NCBI RefSeq assembly: GCF_004551525.1
Contig: NZ_SATR01000008.1
Location: 62,001 to 126,000 of the forward strand
Length of the DNA: 64,000 bases
Direction: 5' to 3'
Source: Vibrio ouci
GTDB lineage: Bacteria; Pseudomonadota; Gammaproteobacteria; Enterobacterales; Vibrionaceae
The notes under the pieces were generated by a model. The model saw only the letters and a list, made by a program, of their open reading frames with translations. It was not told the origin of the DNA and made no database searches. Below, one piece after another: positions 54,547 to 63,600 of this stretch; within the stretch, counting starts at the first letter, position 1, and the number at the start of each line of letters is the position of its first letter. The position numbers and the translations under genes are program-made.

Positions 54547-55380
54547 ATGTTCGGGCTATTTCGACGCAATAAAGTGCAAAGTATCACTGGTGTATTGTCA
54601 CACCGCCTTGTTTTACTCAGTGTCAGTGAGCAACTGAAACCGATGAGACAAGTTGATTTCGAAATGGCCGATCAAAGCTTAGAAGAAATGTATGAATGGA
54701 TTTCTGATTTGGATGGCTACCGTTGGGTCAATGGTGGCCATTATGATCTATCTAATAGTCCTACAGGCCAATATCAACTTCACTTAAGTCGTTTTTTTGG
54801 CTCAGAAGCTTTACCAGTGGTGCTGACCAACAACAGCGAAACCTTGCTGCATAGCCTTCCATTACTAAACTCTCAACACAAAGAGCTCGGCATCATACAT
54901 ATTGGACGTCAGTTTGAACTAAAGGCGTCATTGGAGCCTGTTCAAGGCAGCGCGTTTCATTTTGCGTTATCACGCTATAATGAGAGTCGTCTGTTTTGCC
55001 TAGGGATAGACCAAGCGCAGCAAGATGAACGCACATTCGAGTATGCCGAAGATTTGGGGTGTGACTGGATGACGCTATCAGAGTGCAGTTTTAGCCAACG
55101 CTTTCAGGTTAAGCACCAGCTCGCCAATTACTTGTCTCATTGTGATGAAGTCGTCGTCAATATCGACTTGCCGAGCTTATACCCAGTTTCTCGTCTAGAG
55201 AGAGGTAGCGCGCTTGATGTACAGGTGGTGAGCCGCATGATTCGTCAGTTACTGATCTCAGGCAAGGTGCGTCAAGTGCAACTGGTCGGTTACAAAGACA
55301 AACACCTTTACTCGAAGCAGACCCAGGCGGTTTTGCATGAGCTAACGCAAATGTTCCCATCAAATAACTGCGCAGCTTAA
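54547..55380 (+). CDS. Degenerate arginase/HutG-like protein, metal ligands lost
   Basis: A 277-residue soluble protein. Its second half follows the ureohydrolase fold of formimidoylglutamase HutG in order: GIIHIGRQFELK where HutG has GIINFDAHFDLR; LFCLGIDQAQ for ACLGVSRAS; VVVNIDLPSLYP for LTIDLDVFP. The Mn-binding Asp and His of the FDAHFD motif are gone and the DLDVF motif keeps only one Asp, so it is unlikely to be an active arginase-type enzyme. It is 5 bp after an IclR gene and may be a ligand-binding partner. Confidence 0.6.
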   Translation: MFGLFRRNKVQSITGVLSHRLVLLSVSEQLKPMRQVDFEMADQSLEEMYEWISDLDGYRWVNGGHYDLSNSPTGQYQLHLSRFFGSEALPVVLTNNSETLLHSLPLLNSQHKELGIIHIGRQFELKASLEPVQGSAFHFALSRYNESRLFCLGIDQAQQDERTFEYAEDLGCDWMTLSECSFSQRFQVKHQLANYLSHCDEVVVNIDLPSLYPVSRLERGSALDVQVVSRMIRQLLISGKVRQVQLVGYKDKHLYSKQTQAVLHELTQMFPSNNCAA

Positions 55381-55402
55381 AAATTAGGCCTCTAAAAACA
55401 CA

Positions 55403-55424
55403 AAAGCTGGCGATTAAGCCAGCT
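55403..55424 (-). terminator. Leftward terminator
   Basis: aagctggc (55403-55410) and gccagctt (55417-55424) pair perfectly with a 6-base loop; the minus strand then reads TTGTGTTTTTAG. It fits a leftward transcript from about 55550. Confidence 0.75.
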
Positions 55425-55444
55425 TAGTACGGTTGTATTGCACA

Positions 55445-55531
55445 TTATGAATTTTTGCTTGCGTCTTTGTTCGACTCTTTCCAGTACTGAATGCGTACGC
55501 GATGCAATTGTGCTTTTCTCATTTTCTTCAT
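55445..55531 (-). CDS. Possible 28-residue basic peptide
   Basis: ATG 55531 has GAGGG six bases upstream and opens MKKMRKAQLHRVRIQYWKES..., ending KNS, with a clean terminator 20 bp after the stop codon on the same strand. The composition (Lys/Arg-rich) and its own terminator suggest a real small transcription unit. A longer overlapping frame (55392-55619) runs into the terminator stem and is less likely. No family known to me. Confidence 0.4.
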   Translation of the reverse strand: MKKMRKAQLHRVRIQYWKESNKDASKNS

Positions 55532-55710
55532 GATAATCCCTCACGTTTATAGAAAATTGCTCTTTCTTGAGCTTATGTGAATCAAGTTCCTCATGAACAG
55601 GGAACAATGTAGCCATCAATTTCGCAAAGATCTAGGGTTTTGATCACATTTTTTTGCGTGAACGCCGTTCCTTATGCATAAAAAGTGAACTATAGCGCAG
55701 TTTAATAAGC

Positions 55711-55761
55711 CTGACATGTAAGTGGATTATTTCTGTCGTAGATAATTAATCTATCTGAAAC
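55711..55761 (+). promoter_or_regulatory. Possible Pho box cluster before phoX
   Basis: ctgacat (55711), ctgtcgt (55733) and ctgaaac (55755) recur at 22-bp steps, i.e. twice the 11-bp period of PhoB half-sites (CTGTCAT consensus). The expected intervening half-sites are poor. The spacing and the PhoX product make PhoB control plausible. Confidence 0.4.
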
Positions 55762-55840
55762 AGTAAGTTAACGTATTTGTCATTTTTCGATTCTACGATT
55801 TGCACGCATTTTTATAAAAATACTCAGCAAGGAGTCAGCA

Positions 55841-57733
55841 ATGTGCCCAGTTTCAAACAATAAGCGTGATGATCAAGATTCTGAATTCAGTCAAATGATT
55901 GATGCTCGATTATCTCGTCGTCGATTTTTGGCAGGTACAGCAGCGGTAAGTGCAGGTGCATTCTTATCGTTAAATCCTATTACTAAAGCTTTTGCTGCAA
56001 CAAGCGAAAGTTCACTACTCAATTTTGAAGCAGTACCAGCATCAACGGCAGACGCGTTTATTGTCCCGAAAGGCTACAAGGCGACACCGCTACTTTCTTG
56101 GGGTGACCCAATCTTCCCAGGTGCGCCAGCATTTGATCCAAGTGGTAAACAAGACTCAAAAGCTCAACTTCGTCAGTTTGGTGATAACACCGATGGTATG
56201 AGTTTGTTCCCAATCAGTGAAGATCGTGCGGTTATTGCAGTGAACAACGAGTACACCAACTACGAGCTATTGTTTGACCATGGTGGTAAAGCGATGACGG
56301 CTGATGATGTACTTAAAGCGCAAGCTGCTCACGGTGTCACGGTATTTGAAATTGTTCGCTCTGGTGGGCAATGGAAACTGGATATCAACGGTAAACTAAA
56401 CCGCCGTATTACTGCCAATACGCCAATGCAGTTAACGGGTCCAGCTGCGGGTCATGACTTGATGAAAACCAAGCTTGATCCATCAGGTATGAAGCCACTC
56501 GGTACATTTAACAACTGTGCCAACGGTCAAACGCCTTGGGGCACATACCTAACGTGTGAAGAAAACTTCAACGGTTACTTTGGTACCAGTGGTAGTGCTG
56601 ACGTTTCCGACGATCACAAGCGTTACGGCGTGAAAGCAGCCAAGAGTAAGTATCAATGGCATGACACCGATGAGCGTTTCGATGTCGCTAAACACCCAAA
56701 TGAACCGCATCGTTTTGGTTGGGTTGTTGAAATCGATCCAAATGATCCAACATCAACACCACTTAAGCGTACCGCGCTTGGCCGCTTCAAGCATGAAAAT
56801 GCAGCATTGCTGGTTAATGGCGATGGTCATGTGGTGGTTTATCTTGGTGATGATGAACGCGGCGAGCACCTTTACAAGTTTGTGTCGAAGAACAAATACC
56901 AGCCGGGTAACGACAAAGCGAATCGTGATCTGCTAGAAGAAGGCACGCTGTATGTCGCTAAGTTCGAGTTTGATGGCCAAGAGCTAAAAGGCAAAGGCCA
57001 ATGGTTAGAGCTGACTCATGGTCAGAACGGCTTAACCAAAGAAAACGGCTTCAATGACCAAGCGGAAGTGATGATTTTCGCGCGTCGTGCTGCAACACAA
57101 GTGGGCGCAACAACGATGGATCGCCCAGAATGGGTTGCAGTTCATCCAAACAACAAACATGTGTTCTGCACACTAACCAACGACAAAAACCGTGGTGTTA
57201 AAGAGGGGCAACCAGTTGGTGGACCAAACCCGCGCAAAGAAAACCATTACGGCCAGATTGTCCGTTGGGTACCACAGAGTGATGATCATAGCAGCGATGA
57301 GTTTAACTGGGACCTTTACCTAATTGCGGGTAACCCTGAAGTGCATAAAGGTAACTTGTATGCGGGCAGTGAGAACATCAATGCGGACAACATGTTTAAC
57401 AGCCCAGATGGTATTGGTTTTGATAAGGCGGGTCGTTTGTGGATTCAAACTGACGGGAATTACTCGAACAAAGGGGATTTTGCAGGGCAGGGCAATAACC
57501 AAATGCTGTGTGGCGACCCGATGACGGGTGAAGTTCGCCGTTTCCTAACAGGCCCAGTTGCTTGTGAGATTACCGGTTTAACCTTCTCAGCAGATAATAA
57601 GACCATGTTTGTTGGTGTGCAGCACCCGGGTGAAAAAGGCGCACCGTCGCACTTCCCTGCGGGTGGTGATAGCAAACCACGTTCAACCATTATGGCGATT
57701 ACTCGTGAAGATGGCGGCGTGATTGGCGCATAA
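55841..57733 (+). CDS. phoX: Tat-exported PhoX-type alkaline phosphatase
   Basis: A 630-residue DUF839/PhoX protein. The N-terminus has a twin-arginine signal (SRRRFLAG about 23-30, followed by a hydrophobic stretch to about residue 50, AFA). Typical blocks follow: TCEENFNGYFG, NENAALL-like HENAALLVNGDGHVVVYLGDDERGEH (cited by position, about 318-343), and ITGLTFSADNKTMFVGVQHPGE. PhoX is a calcium- and iron-dependent phosphomonoesterase used under phosphate limitation. AAGGAG precedes the ATG. Confidence 0.92.
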   Translation: MCPVSNNKRDDQDSEFSQMIDARLSRRRFLAGTAAVSAGAFLSLNPITKAFAATSESSLLNFEAVPASTADAFIVPKGYKATPLLSWGDPIFPGAPAFDPSGKQDSKAQLRQFGDNTDGMSLFPISEDRAVIAVNNEYTNYELLFDHGGKAMTADDVLKAQAAHGVTVFEIVRSGGQWKLDINGKLNRRITANTPMQLTGPAAGHDLMKTKLDPSGMKPLGTFNNCANGQTPWGTYLTCEENFNGYFGTSGSADVSDDHKRYGVKAAKSKYQWHDTDERFDVAKHPNEPHRFGWVVEIDPNDPTSTPLKRTALGRFKHENAALLVNGDGHVVVYLGDDERGEHLYKFVSKNKYQPGNDKANRDLLEEGTLYVAKFEFDGQELKGKGQWLELTHGQNGLTKENGFNDQAEVMIFARRAATQVGATTMDRPEWVAVHPNNKHVFCTLTNDKNRGVKEGQPVGGPNPRKENHYGQIVRWVPQSDDHSSDEFNWDLYLIAGNPEVHKGNLYAGSENINADNMFNSPDGIGFDKAGRLWIQTDGNYSNKGDFAGQGNNQMLCGDPMTGEVRRFLTGPVACEITGLTFSADNKTMFVGVQHPGEKGAPSHFPAGGDSKPRSTIMAITREDGGVIGA

Positions 57734-57753
57734 TCGATAAAGAGATAAAACTT

Positions 57754-57781
57754 AAGCCCCGAACAGCGATGTTCGGGGCTT
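57754..57781 (+). terminator. phoX terminator
   Basis: aagccccgaaca (57754-57765) and tgttcggggctt (57770-57781), a perfect 12-bp stem with 4-base loop, followed by T-rich sequence. Confidence 0.92.
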
Positions 57782-57915
57782 TTTGTTTTAGATGGGATTT
57801 CTCTGACTTTGTTTACATTGCTCGTACATAGACGCATCGGGTTATTGCTACCGTGCGTGCTAACTGTAACTAAATGTAAATAAGTAAAGCTCGTTACTCT
57901 TTACTGATAGCACCT

Positions 57916-59817
57916 ATGAATAATCATCATCTCAACCACAAGATGCGCAATCATGATCATGAAGCAAAGTTATTTCGAAATCGCGCCGTTGCAGCGTTTA
58001 TCGGAATGGTGGTTTTGCTCGGCGTATTGGTCGCCAATCTTTATCGACTAGAAGTTAAACAAGTTGATTACTACACCACCCGAGCGAACGACAACCGTAT
58101 CCAAGTGCTGCCGATCGCCCCAACTCGTGGCTTGATCTACGATCGCAATGGTAAGGTGCTTGCCAACAACTTCCCCGTTTACGTACTTGAGATGATTCCG
58201 GAAAAGGTGAAAGACTTAAGTGGTTCCATCGCTAAGCTTAAACAAGTTATGCAGCTGTCTGATTCTCAAATAGAGCAGATGACAAAGCCTCATGGTAAGC
58301 GCTTCAAACCGGTAGTGGTTAAAAATGGCCTCACGGAGCAAGAGGTCGCCAAGTTTTCCGTTCATCAGTATGAGCTTCCGGGCTTTTCCATTGATGTTGA
58401 TATGAAGCGAGACTACCCATATGGCGAGATACTGACTCATGTATTGGGCTATGTTGCACATATCAATGATCGCGACCTCAAGCAGCTAGAAGAAAATGGC
58501 GAGCTGGCAAATTATCGTGCGACCAAAACCATCGGCAAATTGGGAATCGAAAAGTACTACGAGCACACCCTCCATGGTAAACAAGGCTATCAAGAAGTGG
58601 AGGTAAACAGCCGTGGTCGTATTATCCGTACCATCGAATATGTTCCTCCTGTCGCTGGGCAAGACTTAGTGCTTAACATTGATATCGAGTTGCAAAAGTT
58701 TGTCTTCAATCTGTTGGATCATCGTGAAGGCAGCGCCGTTGTGCTCGACCCACGTGATAATAGTGTCCTTGCCATGGTTTCAAGTCCGAGCTATGACCCG
58801 AATCTGTTTGTGGAAGGGATTTCGAGCAAAGCCTACAGCAAGCTGCTCAATGACCCATTTCATCCGTTAGTTAACCGAGCGACGCTAGGGGTTTACCCGC
58901 CAGCATCGACGGTGAAACCTTTTATGGCCGTTGCTGGCTTAAGCGAGGGTATTATCCAGCCCGATACGGTGCGTGACGATCACGGTGCGTGGCACATCCC
59001 AGGGCTAACCAAGCAGACCAAAGTATGGCGAGATTGGAAGCGTTGGGGGCATGGTCCAGTCGATGTTACTTTGGCCATTGAAGAATCGGTCGACTCGTTT
59101 TTCTATCATATTGCTTATGAGTTAGGCATTGACCGAATTTCCGATTGGATGAACATGTTTGGCTTTGGTCGGCTTTCTGGTATCGATATCCCTGAAGAAA
59201 CGCGTGCAAATATGCCGACACGAGAGTGGAAAGAGTCACGTTATCGCCAGCCATGGTATAAGGGCGATACTGTTCCGATTGGTATTGGTCAGGGGTATTG
59301 GACCGCAACGCCGCTGCAAATTGCTAAAGCGACGTCAGTATTGGTCAACCATGGTGAGGTAATTGCTCCTCATCTATTCCGTAATACCTTGCCTCATGGG
59401 GTGCCTTTTCATCAAGAGGCGGCTAAAGCAGTCGAAGCTGTGAGTCAGATTGAAGGGGTAAGTGACGATACTTGGGATATTGCTATCAACGCAATGCGCC
59501 TAGTGAACTCGGGTAGCCGTGGCTCTGGTCGCCGAGCATTTAAGGGCGCGAGTTATTGTAGTGGTGGTAAATCAGGTACTGCGCAGGTGTTTGGTCTTAA
59601 GAAAGATCAGGTCTACAACTCCAAAGAGCTGAGTTATGACTTACTTGACCATGGTTTATTTACTGCTTTCGCTCCATGTGATCAGCCAAAATATGTCGCG
59701 ACTGTGGTGATTGAGCATGGTAATGGTGGCTCAAAGGTTGGCGCTCCGTTTATACGTAAGGTGTTTGATTATCTTGATGTTGGTAAAGAGAACAAAGCAA
59801 AACAGCATCATACCTAG
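57916..59817 (+). CDS. mrdA: Penicillin-binding protein 2 paralogue
   Basis: A 633-residue class B PBP. One membrane anchor (about residues 24-46), PBP dimer domain with TRGLIYDRNGKVLANN, and transpeptidase domain with active-site Ser331 in PPASTVKPF and KSGT at about 552-555 (GGKSGTAQVFG). PBP2 crosslinks peptidoglycan in the elongasome. No rodA, rlmH or rsfS genes are adjacent, unlike the usual mrdA locus, so this is probably an additional copy. The start could be ATG 57916 or MRNHDHEAKLF nine codons later. Confidence 0.92.
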   Translation: MNNHHLNHKMRNHDHEAKLFRNRAVAAFIGMVVLLGVLVANLYRLEVKQVDYYTTRANDNRIQVLPIAPTRGLIYDRNGKVLANNFPVYVLEMIPEKVKDLSGSIAKLKQVMQLSDSQIEQMTKPHGKRFKPVVVKNGLTEQEVAKFSVHQYELPGFSIDVDMKRDYPYGEILTHVLGYVAHINDRDLKQLEENGELANYRATKTIGKLGIEKYYEHTLHGKQGYQEVEVNSRGRIIRTIEYVPPVAGQDLVLNIDIELQKFVFNLLDHREGSAVVLDPRDNSVLAMVSSPSYDPNLFVEGISSKAYSKLLNDPFHPLVNRATLGVYPPASTVKPFMAVAGLSEGIIQPDTVRDDHGAWHIPGLTKQTKVWRDWKRWGHGPVDVTLAIEESVDSFFYHIAYELGIDRISDWMNMFGFGRLSGIDIPEETRANMPTREWKESRYRQPWYKGDTVPIGIGQGYWTATPLQIAKATSVLVNHGEVIAPHLFRNTLPHGVPFHQEAAKAVEAVSQIEGVSDDTWDIAINAMRLVNSGSRGSGRRAFKGASYCSGGKSGTAQVFGLKKDQVYNSKELSYDLLDHGLFTAFAPCDQPKYVATVVIEHGNGGSKVGAPFIRKVFDYLDVGKENKAKQHHT

Positions 59818-59842
59818 ATAGGGAAGAGTGAAGGTGGATAAG

Positions 59843-59863
59843 AATGGGGCTTTGTGCCCCATT
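59843..59863 (+). terminator. Terminator after the PBP2 gene
   Basis: aatggggc (59843-59850) and gccccatt (59856-59863) with a 5-base loop, followed by a T-run. Confidence 0.88.
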
Positions 59864-59893
59864 TTTTTAGTTCTACAGGCTGTTTGGGGATAA

Positions 59894-60163
59894 TTATGCG
59901 CTCAAAGGCATAAAATTTGTGATCTTCAGACGATTAAGCACTAAATATAGTTGCTTCGTTTGTACGGTATAACTATATTGAAAAGGTATCCCACATAACT
60001 TTAAGGTGTAGAGACTGAGTAAACTCCCAGAGTGAATACGAACAAACTGAACGCAGAGAGACACAGGGCTTAGCGTCCAACCCGCTAAGAGTGCCATCAA
60101 AAACGTAAAAGAATTAAGTATTTTCAAAGGCCTTTTGCTTTTCCCCTCTTTAAATAGTCGCAT
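59894..60163 (-). CDS. Doubtful 89-codon leftward frame
   Basis: An open frame with one hydrophobic stretch (about residues 18-38, SFTFLMALLAGWTLSPVSL). It lacks a good ribosome-binding site and a recognisable family, but no other gene occupies this 390-bp gap. Kept only because the gap is otherwise empty. Confidence 0.25.
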   Translation of the reverse strand: MRLFKEGKSKRPLKILNSFTFLMALLAGWTLSPVSLCVQFVRIHSGSLLSLYTLKLCGIPFQYSYTVQTKQLYLVLNRLKITNFMPLSA

Positions 60164-60211
60164 CTTCTAGTTATCGATACATTGTCTGATAACCATGGAG
60201 GAGGTTTGGCT

Positions 60212-60364
60212 ATGTTACCACTAGGTTTATTTGCATTAGGTGTATTCGTATTTTTAGGCTGCTGGGTAGTTCAACACGGTTTACCTGTTTTAGGTATGAA
60301 GCTTGATGAAGCTGATCTACTACTCATATCAGAAATGTCTGGTGAAGATGTTTTAGAAGCATAA
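60212..60364 (+). CDS. Small membrane protein
   Basis: A 50-residue protein, MLPLGLFALGVFVFLGCWVV, then a soluble acidic tail (DEADLLLISEMSGEDVLEA). The start at ATG 60212 is fixed by GGAGGAGG seven bases upstream; an in-frame TTG at 60182 is not needed. One transmembrane helix with the tail in the cytoplasm is predicted. It is followed by a strong terminator, so it forms its own unit. No family recognised. Confidence 0.65.
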   Translation: MLPLGLFALGVFVFLGCWVVQHGLPVLGMKLDEADLLLISEMSGEDVLEA

Positions 60365-60380
60365 CAGTGCAAAAATAGAG

Positions 60381-60408
60381 AAAAAGGAGCCTTGTTTGGC
60401 TCCTTTTT
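60381..60408 (+). terminator. Terminator after the small membrane protein gene
   Basis: aaaaaggagcc (60381-60391) and ggctccttttt (60398-60408), perfect 11-bp stem, 6-base loop, followed by T. Confidence 0.92.
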
Positions 60409-60614
60409 TGGTTTCTAAGTCCCCATGTCATTTTGATTCTAGAAATGACAATTCATTTAATGATTTTAGTGGTTTTCTATAACCATCTGAAAATTATCAC
60501 TTTTTAATTCAATAAAATTTGGCTCGCTATTTGCGATATCTCATATACCCATCTTGATCCACTTAAGTCTTTGTTTGTGGCAAGTGTTAGATATTGACGA
60601 TAAAGGAGTCGGTT

Positions 60615-63600
60615 ATGGAGCAATCACTCAATTTACCTCAAGGAGCGCGAATCGCGATTGACACGTATAACAACGTTAGAGTGCTTCTAGTAGGAGAGCC
60701 CTTGCTGCCAGGAGAAATTGCGGTATCAGCATCAGAGCTCTTTGACCAATTCCCAGAGCTAAGTGTAAATATCTCGACACTGTTGGGCCAAACCTCGCAG
60801 CTCCCCCCTCAAGTAGACGAAGTGATACGCCTATTGGAACAAGGCTTGGATCCCACTGCATTGGATGAACTTGCGGCGGCGGCTGGTAACTTACTAGGGG
60901 CTAGCTCGACAGTTGCACAAACAGTCGAACGAGATGGGGCGGAAACCATTGCTCAGACTAACTTTGAGACGCAAGGCTTTTCTCGTCAGCAAGATCAGGA
61001 AGAAATCTCTTTATTTGATAATCCTTCTTATCAGTTTTCGAATACCTCGCCCTCAGTTGTAAATGAAGTAAGAACTTATGTTGAAGAGTCCGGTTTTAAC
61101 GCTGTGTTGCCCGCGCTGCCGTCTGATGTCAATGGCGACCAATTATTGATTACTGTGACAAAGCTGCCTTCTAAAGGCTTTATGTCTCACTTGGATGGTA
61201 CGCCACTTGTTGTTGGTGAAAATCTATCTTTGACACAGTTGCAAGAGGTTTGTTTTCACGCGCCTGATGAATGCGAACAAGGGGAGGTTGCAGGTTTATT
61301 TTCTTATAGTGTGGATGATGGTGCTAACGCGTCGAATAGCGTCCAGGAAGCCAGCGTGCAAATATTGCTGCAACCAATCAATGATGCCCCTGTGGCTTTT
61401 GATAGCGAAGATTCAGTCATCGAAAATCAAACCTTAGAAGGGCGTTTACCTGATGGGGAAGATGTCGATGGCACCATTGTTTCTTACCAGTTAGTGGCGA
61501 ATACTGAGTTAGGGAATGTGACGGTTAACTCTGATGGGTCTTTTGTTTTTGAAACAGGAACGGATTTCGACTTCTTGCCGGAAGGTGAAACCACCCAAGT
61601 CTCTTTCCTTTACTCCGTTACTGATGATGGCGGCCTAGGCAGCGAACTTCAAACCGTGACCATCACTGTTACGGGTATCAATGATGCTGCTGTGATCGCA
61701 GGGGTAGACTTTGGGCAGGTAGTGGAGGACTCCCAAGAGGTAAAGTTAACAGACTCTGGTCAGTTGACTGTTACTGATGTCGATGGTGAGCAGCAAGAGC
61801 TGTTTGACACAGAAAGTGTCATACCATCTGCTGGTGTATTAGGGCTGCTAGAGATAGATGAAACTGGCCTATGGCAATACAGCGTAGACAACGCAGACGT
61901 TCAATACTTAGGTGAAGGGGAAACCAAACAAGAGATTTTCACTGTCAGTTCGGTTGATGGCACGGAGCACACCGTGACGGTAACCATTATCGGTTTGAAC
62001 GATGCGGCGGTGATTGCAGGCCAAGACACGGGCAGTGTTAAAGAAGATGAATCGACACCGTTGTTAACGGAATCTGGCGCATTAACCATCACTGATGTCG
62101 ACGGTGCAGACGAAGAGCTATTTGTCCCTGCGTCTCTGACTGCTCCGGAAGATGCGATCGGCACGCTGACTATTGATGAAAATGGCCAATGGAATTTCGA
62201 GTTAGAAAACAGTTCAATCCAATACTTGGGCGAAGGTGAAACTATCACCCAGGTCTACACGGTTGAATCCATTGATGGCACTTCACATCCGATTACCATT
62301 CAAATCATTGGCACTAATGACGCCGCGGTAATTACTGGCGACGATGTCGGCACGGTAACCGAAGATGAGTCCACACCACAGCTTACTGATACAGGCTCAC
62401 TACGAATTTCTGATGTCGATGGTGAAGACGAAGAACTTTTCGTGGCTGCTACAGGCATCACCAGTGCAGGCGCATTAGGTAGCTTAGACATTACCCAAGA
62501 TGGTGATTGGACCTACACGGTTGATAATGCGGATGTTCAATACTTGGCAGAAGGTGAAACTAAGGTTGAAACCTTTACCGTAGAATCGCTCGATGGCACA
62601 GAGCATACCGTGACCGTCACCATTATTGGCGTCAACGACAGTGCAGAAATTGCCGGTGATGATGTTGGTGCCGTGACCGAAGACGATGATACGCCACTGC
62701 TGACCGATTCAGGCACGCTAACCATTTCGGATGCTGATGACGGCGAATCCGAATTTAAACCAAGTAGTGTGGTTGCCTCTGCAGGAGCATTGGGTTCTTT
62801 GACTATTGATGGGGCAGGCAACTGGGACTACCAAGTTGATAACGCCGATGTGCAATACCTTGGCGAGGGTGAAACTAAAGTAGAAACCTTTACCGTAGAA
62901 TCCCTTGATGGCACGCAGCACACGATTACCGTCACCATTACTGGTGTGAACGACAGTGCGGAAATTGCTGGTGATGATGTTGGCGCTGTCACCGAAGACG
63001 ATGATACGCCACTTCTGACCGATTCAGGCACGTTAACCATTTCAGATGCCGATACAGGCGAAGCGGAATTTAAACCGACCAGTGTGGTTGCATCAGCAGG
63101 CGCTTTAGGGTCATTGACCATCGATGAAGCGGGCAATTGGGACTACGTTGTTGCCAATGATTCAGTGCAATATTTGGCTGAGGGCGAAACCAAAGTAGAA
63201 ACCTTTACCGTTGAATCTCTTGATGGTACGCAGCACACCATTACCGTGACCATTACTGGCGTCAATGACAGCGCAGTAATTGCTGGCGTTGATACCGGCG
63301 AAGTAACGGAAGATGACAGTAATCCTCTTCTGGCTGACTCTGGTACGTTAACCATTTCGGATGCCGATACTGGCGAAGCGGAATTTAAACCAAGTAGTGT
63401 AGTGGCGTCTGCTGGTGTATTGGGGTCACTGATCATTGATGCGGCAGGTAACTGGGATTACCAAGTCGATAATGCCGATGTGCAATACCTTGGTGAGGGT
63501 GAAACCAAAGTCGAAACCTTTACCGTTGAGTCGTTAGATGGAACTGAACACACCATCACTGTAACTATCATTGGTGTCAACGACAGCGCCGAAATTGCCG

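Noticed and set aside
55392..55619. 75-codon leftward open frame
   Set aside because: Its 3' end runs through the terminator stem at 55403-55424; the shorter frame at 55445-55531 with a better start signal fits the transcript.
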